64,000 nt of DNA from an uncultured Anaerococcus sp. (GCA_943914475.1 CALUCE010000009.1:1-64000), one strand, 5' to 3'; shown: positions 33,047 to 43,140, counted from the stretch's first letter. The notes: generated from the letters alone by a model not told the origin. Numbers and translations: made by a program.

Positions 33047-34459
33047 CTATATTCTTTCTTTTAGTAGCTTGTTGATTTCTTGAGGATTTCCCTTACCCTT
33101 GGTTAGTTTCATACATTGACCTACCAAGTATCCAAAGGCTCTATCTTTTCCGTTTTTGATATCTTCTATAGATTGAGGGTTTTCGTTCAATACTTTTTCT
33201 ACAACTTCTTCTAAGAATTTTGAGTCATTAATTTGAAGTAGGTTTCTATCTTTGGCCAGTGTTTCTGGATCTTTATCGGACTCAAAGATTTCTCTTAATA
33301 GTTTTTTGGCAACATTATTGTTTATTTTATTTTCATCAGCAAGTTTTATTAGCTTAGCAAAGTTTTCAACTGATAGATTCATTTGTGATGGTCTTATATC
33401 ACTCTCGTTAAGTCTTCTTGATAGTTCAGACAAAATCCAGTTAGCAGTAACTTCAGGATTTTTAACCAAGTCATTTGTCTTCTCAAACAGACTTGCCATT
33501 TCTCTATCATTAGCCAAAAGATTGGCATCATATTCTGAAAGTTTGTATTCTTTCATATATCTAGCTTCTTTTTCTTTTGGTAGCTCTGGCAAATCTTCCT
33601 TAACCTTATCTATATAAGACCTATCTAGGTGGATTCTAGGTATATCTCCTTCTACAGAAAATCTATAGTCATTACCAGATTCTTTTTGTCTCATTGACTT
33701 AGTTTCAGAGCTTGCATCGTCCCATCTTCTTGTTTCATGAACACCAGTTTCCTTATTTTCAAGCATTTGTGTATGTCTTTTTTGCTCAAAAACTATTGCA
33801 TCCTCTATAGCTTTTATAGAGTTTAGGTTTTTAATCTCTGAGATGTTTGTTTTAAGTCCACTTTCTTCATCAACCATATTGATGTTAACATCGCAACGCA
33901 TGGATCCTTGGGCCATGATACAGTCTGATACATCTAAAAATCTAAGAGTTGAAGCCAAGGTTTCTACAAATTCTTTTGTTTCTGCTGGTGTAGCCATATC
34001 AGGTTCAGATACTATCTCTATTAAAGGTACACTTGACCTATTATAATCCATCAAGGTAGCTCCATTTTCATCGTGGTTAGACTTAGCTGTATCTTCTTCC
34101 ATATGGATAGAGTTAAGTCTTACCTTCTTACCTGATTCAAGTTCTATATAACCACCCACAGCATAAGGTTCATCTTGTTGGGTAATTTGATATCCCTTTA
34201 CTAGGTCTGGATAGAAATATTTTTTCCTATCCATCTTCATATCTTCCCTAATATCACAATGGAAGGCATGGGCAGCCTTTACTGCATATTCTACAGCTTC
34301 TTTATTTATTACTGGCAAGGCACCAGGATGACCTAGACATACTGGACAAGTATTAGTATTTGGTATAGCTCCGAACTCATTTTTACATGAGCAAAACATT
34401 TTTGTTTGAGTAGATAGGGCTACGTGTATTTCTAAACCTATTATTGTTCTAGTTTTCAT
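33047..34459 (-). CDS. gatB: Aspartyl/glutamyl-tRNA amidotransferase subunit B
   Basis: A 470-residue GatB, the kinase and tRNA-binding subunit that activates Glu-tRNA(Gln)/Asp-tRNA(Asn). GLEIHVALSTQTKMFC, CSCKNEFG and NTCPVCLGHPGALPV include the Zn-binding Cys pairs; MDRKKYFYPDLVKGYQITQ and LMDYNRSSVPLIEIVSEPD are signature stretches. A C-terminal helical plus YqeY-like tail domain follows. Overlaps gatA by 11 bases. Use of GatCAB implies indirect Gln- (and possibly Asn-) tRNA synthesis. Confidence 0.97.
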   Translation of the reverse strand: MKTRTIIGLEIHVALSTQTKMFCSCKNEFGAIPNTNTCPVCLGHPGALPVINKEAVEYAVKAAHAFHCDIREDMKMDRKKYFYPDLVKGYQITQQDEPYAVGGYIELESGKKVRLNSIHMEEDTAKSNHDENGATLMDYNRSSVPLIEIVSEPDMATPAETKEFVETLASTLRFLDVSDCIMAQGSMRCDVNINMVDEESGLKTNISEIKNLNSIKAIEDAIVFEQKRHTQMLENKETGVHETRRWDDASSETKSMRQKESGNDYRFSVEGDIPRIHLDRSYIDKVKEDLPELPKEKEARYMKEYKLSEYDANLLANDREMASLFEKTNDLVKNPEVTANWILSELSRRLNESDIRPSQMNLSVENFAKLIKLADENKINNNVAKKLLREIFESDKDPETLAKDRNLLQINDSKFLEEVVEKVLNENPQSIEDIKNGKDRAFGYLVGQCMKLTKGKGNPQEINKLLKERI

Positions 34460-35858
34460 TTAAACTCCTCTCAAATCTTTCTGCTGCATTGATAATATCT
34501 TTATCCTTGAACCTATCTCCTACAAATTGAACAGATCCTGAGATACCCTTTCTAACAGGTAGGGAAATACCACACATACCAGCAAGATTTACTATAACAT
34601 TAAAACCATCTGACTTAAAATCACTCAAAGGATCATCTATATTTTCCCCAAGCTTTGCAGGAAGGTCTATGGTAGTTGGAGTAATTAACATGTCACAAGT
34701 TTCAAATACTTCTTCTAGTTCTTTCTTAATAAGATTTCTTAGCTTAAGTCCTTGCTTGTAGATTCTTTGATCGTCATCAGAAGAAAGATAAAGGGTACCC
34801 AAGGCTATCCTTCTTTGTACTTCTTCACCAAAACCTTCTGACCTATTTTTGATGAATAACTCTTCCATATTCTTATATTCATCAGTTTGATAGCCAAACC
34901 TAATTCCATCAAACCTACTAAGGTTACTTGATACTTCAGAGCTCATCACTACGTTATAGACTTCGTTGGCATACTTAGCATAGGATAATTTTACAGGAAC
35001 TAGCTCTGCTCCCAATTCTTTTAGTTTATTTAAGGCAAAATGATAGTCTTCATCTACCTTTTCGTCTACTTGGTAGAGCTCTTTTTCATTTTCTACATAA
35101 GCTATTTTTTTACCTGCAAAGTCATAGTCTTCTTTGGTAAATTCGTAGTCTGTGATTCTTGCAGTCATATCTTTTTCATCTTTAGAGCTTGTAGCTTCTG
35201 CAAAAGTTCTAATATCAGAAACATTATTTGCAAGTAGGGATACTTGGTCTAAAGTGTTGGCCATGGAAACAACTCCATACCTACTCATCATAGAATAAGT
35301 TGGTTTGTATCCTACTATATTACAATAGCTTGCAGGTTGTCTTACAGAACCACCTGTATCAGTTCCTAGAGAAACTAGGACATCTCCCTTCGCTACACTT
35401 ACTGCAGATCCAGATGAAGATCCTCCTGGTATTAGACTTTCATCTAGAGGATTTTTAACTGGTCCAAAATATGAAGTTTCAGAAGATCCTCCCATGGCAA
35501 ATTCATCCATGTTGGTTTTTGCAACTATGATAGCATCTTCTTTTAATAAATTTTCTACAACTGTGGCATTGTAAACTGGTTTGTAATTTTCTAGCATCTT
35601 TGATGCACAAGTAGTAGGTAATTCATCATAGGAAATATTATCCTTAACGCTAACAGCTATACCAAATAATTTTCCTAATTCTTCGCCTTTGGCAAGTTTT
35701 TCATCAAGTTCTTTTGCCCTAGCCAAGGCATTTTCTTTATCTATGCTTATATAGGCATTTGTCTTATCATTTTCTAGTTTTTCAATTACTTTTAAAGTGT
35801 TATCATAAACACTTACTTCTTTATTTTTGTAAGCTTCTATAGTTTTTGAAATATTCAT
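34449..35858 (-). CDS. gatA: Aspartyl/glutamyl-tRNA amidotransferase subunit A
   Basis: A 469-residue amidase subunit supplying ammonia from glutamine. The Ser-cisSer-Lys triad is visible: the Lys in IAVSVKDNIS, and the serines in PGGSSSGSAVSVAKG and GTDTGGSVRQPASYC. The ATG at 35856-35858 follows AGGAGAAGGT and gives MNISKTIEAYKN; the longer frame up to 35879 overlaps gatC and lacks support. Central gene of gatC-A-B. Confidence 0.97.
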   Translation of the reverse strand: MNISKTIEAYKNKEVSVYDNTLKVIEKLENDKTNAYISIDKENALARAKELDEKLAKGEELGKLFGIAVSVKDNISYDELPTTCASKMLENYKPVYNATVVENLLKEDAIIVAKTNMDEFAMGGSSETSYFGPVKNPLDESLIPGGSSSGSAVSVAKGDVLVSLGTDTGGSVRQPASYCNIVGYKPTYSMMSRYGVVSMANTLDQVSLLANNVSDIRTFAEATSSKDEKDMTARITDYEFTKEDYDFAGKKIAYVENEKELYQVDEKVDEDYHFALNKLKELGAELVPVKLSYAKYANEVYNVVMSSEVSSNLSRFDGIRFGYQTDEYKNMEELFIKNRSEGFGEEVQRRIALGTLYLSSDDDQRIYKQGLKLRNLIKKELEEVFETCDMLITPTTIDLPAKLGENIDDPLSDFKSDGFNVIVNLAGMCGISLPVRKGISGSVQFVGDRFKDKDIINAAERFERSLNEN

Positions 35859-35866
35859 ACCTTCTC

Positions 35867-36145
35867 CTAAAGTTTCCAATTCAACCTAAAGTATCCATAC
35901 TCTGTGTCTTTAGCATTTTCCAAAGCTTTTTCTCTAGGAAGAGATTCTTTAACCTCATCTTCCCTTAAAACTGCCTTATGAGAAGCAATGATCTCTAGCA
36001 TATCTACTCCACTAGTATCTACTTCAAAAATTCTTTCTATAAAGTCTGTAACAGTATTATATTTTTTTGCCATTAGTTCTAAATCTTCTTCAGGAACATT
36101 TAGATTAGCAAGATTGTATACTCTTTCTACTTCTTTAACATCCAT
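35867..36145 (-). CDS. gatC: Aspartyl/glutamyl-tRNA amidotransferase subunit C
   Basis: A 92-residue GatC stabilising GatA with GatB. From the ATG at 36143-36145 (GGAGGG upstream) it reads MDVKEVERVYNLANLNVPEED; DMLEIIASHKAVLREDEVKESLPREKAL is the usual conserved end region. A longer frame to 36259 runs back into ligA and is rejected. One base separates it from the ligA stop. Confidence 0.94.
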   Translation of the reverse strand: MDVKEVERVYNLANLNVPEEDLELMAKKYNTVTDFIERIFEVDTSGVDMLEIIASHKAVLREDEVKESLPREKALENAKDTEYGYFRLNWKL

Positions 36146-36146
36146 T

Positions 36147-38144
36147 TTATCCCTCCAATTCATTGATAAAGTCAAATAAGGCTTCCCCTTCATAAATAGG
36201 AACACCAAGCTCTTGGGCCTTATCTTTTTTAGAGCCAGGTTTTTCTCCACACAAGACAAGATCTGTATTTTTAGATACTGATGAGGAAACTTTTCCTCCC
36301 TTACTTTCTATCAATTCTTTTAAATCATCTCTCTTATAATTTTCTATAGTACCTGTAATAACAATCCTTTTATCTTCAAGTTCGGTAGACTTCTTAGTCT
36401 CAGGATTTTTAATCTTTATTCCTTTTGATAAAAGTATGTCTATAGATTCTTTGATATTTTCATCATGGAAGAAGTCAATAATATTATTTGCTATTACTTC
36501 TCCTATATCCTCAACTTCTATTAAACTGTCAAAGTCAGCATTTCTCAAATTTTCAAAAGAACCAAATTTCTCTGCCAAGTCTCTTGCAGTTCTTTCACCA
36601 ACATTTGGTATACCTATAGCATATACGAAATTGTTTAAATTACATTCTTTACTATTTTCTATATTATTTAGTAGGTTGTTGGTTTTTCTTTCCTTAAAAC
36701 CTTCAAGCTCTATTAAATCATCGTAGGTCAAATCATAAAGATCATATATTTCTTTTATAGATAAGTCTTGCATAAACTGTTCTATGGTCTTTTCTGACAA
36801 ACCTTCTATATCCATAGCATTTCTAGAACAGTAATGTACCATCCTTGCCTGAAGTTGTGGTGTGCATGAAATAGAGTTTGGACAGACTATATGAACATTG
36901 CCCTGGATTAACTCTGAAAGACAATAAGGACAATGACTAGGTTTTTCTATTTCCTTGGTACCTTCTTGATTTTCATCTACAACTCCAAGTATTTCAGGTA
37001 TTACATCATTAGACCTTCTGATAAATACCTTGGATCCGATTTTTACTTTCTTTCTTAATATATCATCATAGTTATTTAAAGTTGCCCTTTGAACTGTAAC
37101 TCCAGAAAAGTCAACAGGTTCTAATAGTGCAGTAGGAGTTACCTTTCCAGTCCTACCTACATTCCACACCACATCTAGTAGGGTTGTAGTATATTCTTCA
37201 GCTTCAAACTTATAGGCTATAGACCATCGTGGGAATTTATTTGTATAGCCTAAAACTTCTTGGGTCCTTGTATCATTTATCTTTATTACTACACCATCAG
37301 TCAAAACATCTATATTTTTTCTTTCCTCATTAATATAGTCTAATTCTTTAACTATTTCATCAAAAGATTTAACTAGCTTTTTATATGGGAAAGTTGGTAT
37401 TGACAAATCGTGTAGGTAATCCATAAGTTCAACTTCAGACTTGAAGTTTTTATCATTGGTAGGCATAGCATAAAAATATGCAGCCAAATTTCTCTTTCTA
37501 GTCTCTTCTGTATTTAAGTTTCTAATGGCTCCTGCAGCAGCATTTCTTGCATTTTTCAAGGGAATTTCGTATTTTTTATTATACTCTTCCAAAGAAGATA
37601 AAGGCATTACAGCCTCACCTTGGATTTCCATTAAAGATTTATCTGGTATTCTTTGAGGTATGGATTTAATAGTTAAAACCTGAGCCTTAACCTCTTCTCC
37701 TACAAGACCATTACCCCTGGTTGCTGCAGACTTTAATAGACCATCTTCATAAGTTAAGTTTATAGTCAAACCATCAAACTTATATTCAAGCAAAAATTCA
37801 AGCTCTGGTAGAGGGTTATCAGGATTATTTTGATTATAAGAAAGTCTTGCTCTCTCACACCTATCTATCCAGGCTTGTAAGTCTTCATGGGACTGGGACT
37901 TATCTTGTGAATATAGTCTACTTATATGGTAGTGTTTTTCAAACTTATCAAGGATTTGTCCTCCAACCTTTTGAGTTGGAGATCCTTCCAAAACTATCCC
38001 AGTTTCTTTTTCCAAATTGACTAGTTCTTGGTAAATTTCGTCATATTCGCCATCAGAAACTAGGGGTTTATCCAAAGTATAATAATGATAATTTAGTTCA
38101 TTTATTTTATTTATTAATTCTTTAATTTCTAGTTTTTTATCCAT
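36147..38144 (-). CDS. ligA: NAD-dependent DNA ligase
   Basis: A 665-residue LigA sealing nicks in replication and repair. EYKFDGLTINLTYEDG holds the adenylated lysine (KxDG); NARNAAAGAIRNLN, DGVVIKIND, then the OB fold (EPVDFSGVTVQRATLNN), a four-Cys zinc site (CPYCLSEL ... CPNSISC), helix-hairpin-helix repeats (GIPNVGERTARDLA) and a C-terminal BRCT domain (IVITGTIENYKRDDLKELIESKG). Complete and in the usual pcrA-ligA-gatC order. Confidence 0.97.
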   Translation of the reverse strand: MDKKLEIKELINKINELNYHYYTLDKPLVSDGEYDEIYQELVNLEKETGIVLEGSPTQKVGGQILDKFEKHYHISRLYSQDKSQSHEDLQAWIDRCERARLSYNQNNPDNPLPELEFLLEYKFDGLTINLTYEDGLLKSAATRGNGLVGEEVKAQVLTIKSIPQRIPDKSLMEIQGEAVMPLSSLEEYNKKYEIPLKNARNAAAGAIRNLNTEETRKRNLAAYFYAMPTNDKNFKSEVELMDYLHDLSIPTFPYKKLVKSFDEIVKELDYINEERKNIDVLTDGVVIKINDTRTQEVLGYTNKFPRWSIAYKFEAEEYTTTLLDVVWNVGRTGKVTPTALLEPVDFSGVTVQRATLNNYDDILRKKVKIGSKVFIRRSNDVIPEILGVVDENQEGTKEIEKPSHCPYCLSELIQGNVHIVCPNSISCTPQLQARMVHYCSRNAMDIEGLSEKTIEQFMQDLSIKEIYDLYDLTYDDLIELEGFKERKTNNLLNNIENSKECNLNNFVYAIGIPNVGERTARDLAEKFGSFENLRNADFDSLIEVEDIGEVIANNIIDFFHDENIKESIDILLSKGIKIKNPETKKSTELEDKRIVITGTIENYKRDDLKELIESKGGKVSSSVSKNTDLVLCGEKPGSKKDKAQELGVPIYEGEALFDFINELEG

Positions 38145-38147
38145 ATA

Positions 38148-40340
38148 TCACACCTTAACAATTGGAGCATAATCTTGATTTAACTTCTTTAGTCCTTTCT
38201 TATCAAAGGCTATTACCAACTCATTACCATCATCAGATTCCTTTATTTGGACTATCATTCCTCTTCCCCATTTGCTGTGGTTTACAGTGTCACCTACTTG
38301 GAAGACTTTGGATGAAGCTTCCTTTTTTGAAGCCTTTTTATTCAAGACACTTTCTCTGGTCTTCTCTCTCATATAAACTTCATTGGACTCTTTAGTATAT
38401 TTGTTGGAAAAAGCAGGAGTGTGGTAGCTTTGAATCATCTCCAAATCATCTTTTATTTCTTCTATAAATCTTGAAGGCTTATAGTAAACTGGCTGACCAT
38501 AATTTCTTCTTATTTCAGAACTACTTAGGTAGAGTTTTTCTTCCGCCCTTGTTATAGCAACATAAAAGAGTCTTCTTTCTTCTTCCAAATTTCCTTCATC
38601 CATGGATCTTTTTGATGGGAAAAGTCCCTCATCCATGCCAACCACAAAACATACAGGAAACTCCAAGCCCTTGGCTGAGTGTACTGTCATCATAGAAACT
38701 GCTTCATTTGATTCTTCAGTCTTATCCAAATCTGATAATAATGATAAGTTTTCCAAATAATCATATAACTTATCTTCAGGATTATTTTCTTGGTAATCTG
38801 CAGCAGCACTTATAAATTCATTGATATTATCTATCCTAGACCTGTTTTCAACAGAGTATGATTTTTCCAAACTTTCTAAGTATCCACTTTTATCAAGAAC
38901 ATCATTTATAAGGTCTACTATCAAGTAGGAATCTACATTGTTAAATATTTCTTCCAGAGGTTTATAGAACTTATCTGCAAGCTTTATAAGCCTTTGTGGA
39001 AGTTCTTGTTTTAAATGTGGATCTTTTATCATCTCAAGGATTGAACACCCTAGTCTAGATGCTTCTTTTTCCAAATCTTCTATAGACTTTTGACCAATTC
39101 CTCTTTTCGGTTCGTTGATAATTCTTTTTAAGGCTATATCATCTTTTGGGTTAACTAAGATTTTTAAATAAGCTGTAAGGTCTTTTATTTCTTTTCTATC
39201 ATAGAATTTTAGTCCACCCACAACCTTATAATTTATAAGGTTTTTCATTAAACCTTCTTCAAAGTTTCTAGATTGGGCATTGGTCCTATATAAGATTGCT
39301 ATATCATTAGGAGAATATCCAGATTTAATTAAATCTTTTATCTCAGTAACTACAAAATCTGCCTCTTCACTTTCTACAGATGAAGTCTTATAAAAGACTT
39401 TTTCTCCTTGCTTTTGATCTGTCCAAAGTTTCTTATCTTTTCTTTCTATGTTATTTTTTATAAGCTTGTTGGCTATATCTAATATATTGCCCGTAGACCT
39501 ATAATTTTGTTCAAGTTTTATAACCTTGGCATCCTTAAAATCTTTCTCAAAATCTAAAATATTGTTTATATCTGCTCCCCTAAAACTATAGATAGATTGG
39601 TCAGCATCCCCTACTACAACAACATTATTATGAACTTTAGCAAAATATTTTATAAGCTCATATTGGCTATTGTTGGTATCTTGGTACTCATCTACATAAA
39701 CATATTCAAATTTTTCTTGATAATATCTAAGGGTTTCTGGTGATTTGGCAAAAAGTACTAGTACCTTTTCTATCAAATCATCAAAGTCTAAAGCATTATA
39801 TTCAAATTTCTTCTCTTCATACTTCTTATAAATATTGTAATATTCTTCTTGCTTGGTATAGAAGGTATTAATCCTTGCAAACTCTTCTGGACTTAGAGAT
39901 TTGTTCTTGCAAAATCCAATAATATTTAGAGCTTCCTTAGGGTTTATTTCATCCTTATAGCCAAGCTCTTTTATAATTTCTTTTACAAGAGTTTTTTGGT
40001 CTCCAGTATCATAGATAGTAAAATTCTTGTCATATCCTATCTTATCTATATTCATCCTAAGTATTCTTGCACAAATCGAGTGAAAGGTTCCTATCCAAAG
40101 GTAGGACACATCTTGGTTTAGCATAGAAGAAATTCTAGCCTTCATCTCATTTGCTGCCTTATTGGTAAAAGTTATAGCCAAAATATTTCTAGCATCAACA
40201 TTTTGGTCAGTTATTTTATGGGCTATGCTAGTGGTCAAAACTCTAGTTTTTCCACTTCCGGCACCTGCCAAAACTAAAAGTGGCCCTTTGCCATGAAGAA
40301 CCGCTTCTCTTTGTTTCTCATTTAAGTTTGATAAGTCCAT
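38148..40340 (-). CDS. pcrA: ATP-dependent DNA helicase PcrA/UvrD
   Basis: A 730-residue superfamily 1 helicase used in repair and in removing RecA filaments. LNEKQREAVLHGKGPLLVLAGAGSGKTRVLT gives the Q-motif and Walker A; LAITFTNKAA, FEYVYVDEYQDTN (Walker B), VVVGDADQSIYSFRGADI, LEQNYRSTGNIL and MTVHSAKGLEFPVCFVVGM are helicase motifs II-V in order. The last 50 residues (VGDTVNHSKWGRGMIVQI) form the Tudor-like RNA-polymerase-interaction domain. AAAGGA before the ATG at 40338-40340 decides the start. Confidence 0.97.
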   Translation of the reverse strand: MDLSNLNEKQREAVLHGKGPLLVLAGAGSGKTRVLTTSIAHKITDQNVDARNILAITFTNKAANEMKARISSMLNQDVSYLWIGTFHSICARILRMNIDKIGYDKNFTIYDTGDQKTLVKEIIKELGYKDEINPKEALNIIGFCKNKSLSPEEFARINTFYTKQEEYYNIYKKYEEKKFEYNALDFDDLIEKVLVLFAKSPETLRYYQEKFEYVYVDEYQDTNNSQYELIKYFAKVHNNVVVVGDADQSIYSFRGADINNILDFEKDFKDAKVIKLEQNYRSTGNILDIANKLIKNNIERKDKKLWTDQKQGEKVFYKTSSVESEEADFVVTEIKDLIKSGYSPNDIAILYRTNAQSRNFEEGLMKNLINYKVVGGLKFYDRKEIKDLTAYLKILVNPKDDIALKRIINEPKRGIGQKSIEDLEKEASRLGCSILEMIKDPHLKQELPQRLIKLADKFYKPLEEIFNNVDSYLIVDLINDVLDKSGYLESLEKSYSVENRSRIDNINEFISAAADYQENNPEDKLYDYLENLSLLSDLDKTEESNEAVSMMTVHSAKGLEFPVCFVVGMDEGLFPSKRSMDEGNLEEERRLFYVAITRAEEKLYLSSSEIRRNYGQPVYYKPSRFIEEIKDDLEMIQSYHTPAFSNKYTKESNEVYMREKTRESVLNKKASKKEASSKVFQVGDTVNHSKWGRGMIVQIKESDDGNELVIAFDKKGLKKLNQDYAPIVKV

Positions 40341-40384
40341 AACACGTCCTTTCTCAATCTTAACCATTATATCATAAAAACAAG

Positions 40385-40408
40385 AGCGTAGAATTTACAT
40401 TCTACGCT
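40385..40408 (-). terminator. Terminator downstream of fhs-yerC
   Basis: AGCGTAGAAT pairs perfectly with ATTCTACGCT around a 4-base loop, then CTTGTTTTTAT on the minus strand; pcrA begins 45 bases further on. Confidence 0.85.
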
Positions 40409-40414
40409 TAGAAG

Positions 40415-40729
40415 TTAATTTTTACCTTTTTTTAAATCTTGTTCTATCAAAGCATCTAAAACTAGGTCATATCCATCTGTACCATAGTGCAATGATCTAT
40501 TAACTCTGGATATGGTAGCTGTTGATGCTCCTGTTTGTTGTTCAATTTCACTATAGGTTTTTCTTATTTTTAAAAGTTTGGCAACCTGGAGTCTTTGCGA
40601 TATTGATTGAAGTTCTCTTGCTGTACATACGTCTTCAAAGAACTTGTAACATTCGTCTATGTCTTTTAACATTAGGATGGCTTGGAAAAGCTCATCAGTT
40701 TCTTCACTTCTTAATTTTGATTCTGTCAT
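40415..40729 (-). CDS. yerC: TrpR-like regulator of the YerC/YecD family
   Basis: A 104-residue helix-turn-helix protein. FFEDVCTARELQSISQRLQVAKLL and KTYSEIEQQTGASTATISRVNRSLHYGTDGY match the TrpR/YerC fold, with the recognition helix in TGASTATISRVN. Function of YerC proteins is poorly known. It starts 8 bases after the fhs stop using GAGAAATT as ribosome site, so the two are co-transcribed, and lies just before pcrA-ligA, as its counterpart does in B. subtilis. Confidence 0.92.
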   Translation of the reverse strand: MTESKLRSEETDELFQAILMLKDIDECYKFFEDVCTARELQSISQRLQVAKLLKIRKTYSEIEQQTGASTATISRVNRSLHYGTDGYDLVLDALIEQDLKKGKN

Positions 40730-40737
40730 AATTTCTC

Positions 40738-42393
40738 CTAGAATAGTCCTACTATATTATCATTTTCATCTATATCTATACTATAAGCTGCTGGTGTCTT
40801 TGGTAGTCCAGGCATAGTCATGATATTCTTTGTAATAGCAACCACAAAGCCTGCACCTGCATTTAGTCTAATATCATTAATAGTAATATTATAAGGATCT
40901 TTTGGATTTAGATTTTTCGGATCATCTGATAGGGAATATTGGGTCTTGGCTATACAAACTGGTAAATCAGAGTAGCCTAGCTTTTCAATCTTTTCAATTT
41001 CTCTTTTTGCCTTAAGAGAATATTCTACGCCTTCAGCCCTATAGATTTCTTTTGCAATTGTAGATATTTTTTCTTTTATGGATAGACTATCTTCATATAA
41101 GTAGTTAAAGTCATTATCTTTTTCACATAATTTAACAACTTCTTCAGCAAGCTCTATAGCACCTTCTCCACCCTTGGTAAATACTTGGCATTCTATAGCT
41201 TTAACACCTAGGTTTTCACTTAATTCTTCAAGTTTCTTAAGCTCAGCTTCAGTGTCTGTATCAAATTTATTGATAGCTACTACTATATTTTTGCCGTATT
41301 TTTTTAAGTTTTCTATATGAACTTCTAGGTTGTGGAAGCCTTCTTCTAAGGTTTCTAGGTTTTCATCTGTTATAGCTTTGATATCTTGACCACCGTGGTA
41401 TTTTAAGGCTCTTACAGATACAACTACTACTGTAGCATCTGGTTTTAAACCTGCTTTTCTACATTTGATATCGTAGAACTTTTCTGCACCAAGGTCAGCA
41501 CCGAATCCTGCTTCTGTTACTACATAGTCAGAAATTCCAAGACCTGTTTTTGTAGCTATGATAGAGTTACAACCATGGGCTATATTTGCAAATGGTCCAC
41601 CATGGATAATGGCTGGAGTATTTTCTAGTGTTTGTACAAGGTTAGCTTTCAAAGCTTCTTTCATTATTACAACTACAGAACCAGTAGCCTTAATATCTTC
41701 TACTGTAACTGGGTTATTGTCATAGTCATAGGCTACGATCATCCTTGAAACTCTTTGTCTAAAGTCTTCAAGATCATTTGATAGGCAGAATACTGCCATC
41801 ATTTCTGTTGCTACAGTAATATCAAATCCATCTTGTCTGGTAACACCGTTTGTTTTCTTTCCAAGACCTATTACAACTTCTCTAAGGGCCCTATCATTTA
41901 GGTCCACACATCTTTTCCAAAGAATATTTGATGGGTCTATGTTTTTTTCGTTACCTTGGTAGATATGGTTATCAAGAATAGCTGCTACAAGATTAACTGC
42001 AGTGGTTATAGCATGGAAGTCTCCTGTAAAGTGTAGGTTTATATCTTCCATTGGTATTACTTGTGAATATCCACCCCCACAAGCTCCACCTTTCATTCCA
42101 AAAGAAGGTCCTAGAGATGGCTCTCTTAGAACAGATACAGATTTTTTGCCAATCTTGTTAAGCCCCATAGATAAACCTATATTCATGGTAGTCTTACCTT
42201 CACCAAATGGGGTTGGGTTTATGGCAGTTACCAATATAAGTTTTGAGTCTTCTTTCTTTTTGTCAGCATATGATAAGTCAATTTTGGCTTTGTAGTTTCC
42301 ATATTTTTCATATTTTTCGATTGAAAGATCTTTGGCAATCTTATCAATCTCCTCAATACTTGCCTCTCTGGCAATTTCAATATCTTTCTTCAT
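40738..42393 (-). CDS. fhs: Formate--tetrahydrofolate ligase
   Basis: A 551-residue enzyme that makes 10-formyl-THF from formate, ATP and THF. TAINPTPFGEGKTTMNIGLSMGLNKIGK carries the P-loop; LREPSLGPSFGMKGGACGGGYSQVIPMEDINLHFTGDFHA and the EAGFGADLGAEKFYDIKCRKAGL segments are signatures. It links formate to purine synthesis (purC, purB here) and one-carbon supply, complementing the formate dehydrogenase operon in the same window. Strong own promoter; ribosome site AAGAAGGAG. Confidence 0.97.
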   Translation of the reverse strand: MKKDIEIAREASIEEIDKIAKDLSIEKYEKYGNYKAKIDLSYADKKKEDSKLILVTAINPTPFGEGKTTMNIGLSMGLNKIGKKSVSVLREPSLGPSFGMKGGACGGGYSQVIPMEDINLHFTGDFHAITTAVNLVAAILDNHIYQGNEKNIDPSNILWKRCVDLNDRALREVVIGLGKKTNGVTRQDGFDITVATEMMAVFCLSNDLEDFRQRVSRMIVAYDYDNNPVTVEDIKATGSVVVIMKEALKANLVQTLENTPAIIHGGPFANIAHGCNSIIATKTGLGISDYVVTEAGFGADLGAEKFYDIKCRKAGLKPDATVVVVSVRALKYHGGQDIKAITDENLETLEEGFHNLEVHIENLKKYGKNIVVAINKFDTDTEAELKKLEELSENLGVKAIECQVFTKGGEGAIELAEEVVKLCEKDNDFNYLYEDSLSIKEKISTIAKEIYRAEGVEYSLKAKREIEKIEKLGYSDLPVCIAKTQYSLSDDPKNLNPKDPYNITINDIRLNAGAGFVVAITKNIMTMPGLPKTPAAYSIDIDENDNIVGLF

Positions 42394-42427
42394 TGCATCT
42401 CCTTCTTAATATACTATTGATAAATTT

Positions 42428-42456
42428 ATTATAACAGTTAACTAAAGTAAATTCAA
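42428..42456 (-). promoter_or_regulatory. Promoter of fhs-yerC
   Basis: TTGAAT (42451-42456), 17-base spacer, TATAAT (42428-42433). The leader is short (about 28 bases) and holds no riboswitch-like structure. Confidence 0.85.
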
Positions 42457-42483
42457 TACTTAGTTAAAGTGATTGCAAGTTTA

Positions 42484-43140
42484 TTACTTATCTCTATAGT
42501 TAAGTTCTATAATATCTAAAAATATTTCACAAAGATTTTCATTTCTTGGTAAAAGTGGTCCATGTAGGTAGGACCCAAAGGTGTTTTTATACCTAAATCC
42601 TTCGGTTTTATCCTCACCATTGTTACCATTTCCAGAAATTACAATACCAAAAGGCTCTACATCATCCCCCAGGTAGGTCACTCCTCCATGATTTTCAAAT
42701 CCTTGGTAAATTTGTCCAGACCTATAGTCTCTTATCTTGATATTTCCTATAAAACGGTTCTTATCTTTTTGATTTTCTGTATGGTAGGAAAAAATTCCCA
42801 AACCTTGAATTTTATTGTTGTGTGCATCATAATAATGTTGGCCCATAAGTTGGTAGCCACCACATATGGCAAGCATTAGCCCACCATCTTCTATAAATTC
42901 TATAAGCTTATCTTTTTTGGATTCCAAATCTTTTTCTACTATGGATTGTTCATAGTCTTGTCCTCCACCAAAGAAAACAAAATCGTACTTATTTGGATCA
43001 AATTCATCTTTTAAACTTACTACATCAACTTCTACTTCATAGCCACGTCTTTCTGCATGGTATTTTAAGGCCATAACATTACCTATATCTCCATAGGTAT
43101 TTAAAAGATTTCCATATAAATGACAAATGTTTAATTTCAT
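42484..43140 (-). CDS. gatD: Lipid II isoglutaminyl synthase, glutaminase subunit GatD
   Basis: A 218-residue class I glutamine amidotransferase (CobB/CobQ-like). FVFFGGGQDYEQSIVEKDL and LMLAICGGYQLMGQHYYD, holding the nucleophilic Cys, match GatD; the catalytic His lies in GSYLHGPLLPRN. It gives ammonia to MurT to amidate the D-Glu of lipid II in peptidoglycan. It begins in a 4-base ATGA overlap with murT, the usual arrangement. Confidence 0.93.
   Translation of the reverse strand: MKLNICHLYGNLLNTYGDIGNVMALKYHAERRGYEVEVDVVSLKDEFDPNKYDFVFFGGGQDYEQSIVEKDLESKKDKLIEFIEDGGLMLAICGGYQLMGQHYYDAHNNKIQGLGIFSYHTENQKDKNRFIGNIKIRDYRSGQIYQGFENHGGVTYLGDDVEPFGIVISGNGNNGEDKTEGFRYKNTFGSYLHGPLLPRNENLCEIFLDIIELNYRDK

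Noticed and set aside
33252..33617. Plus-strand frame of 121 codons inside gatB
   Set aside because: It is an antisense shadow of gatB, serine/leucine-rich as expected from the complementary strand, without a ribosome site.
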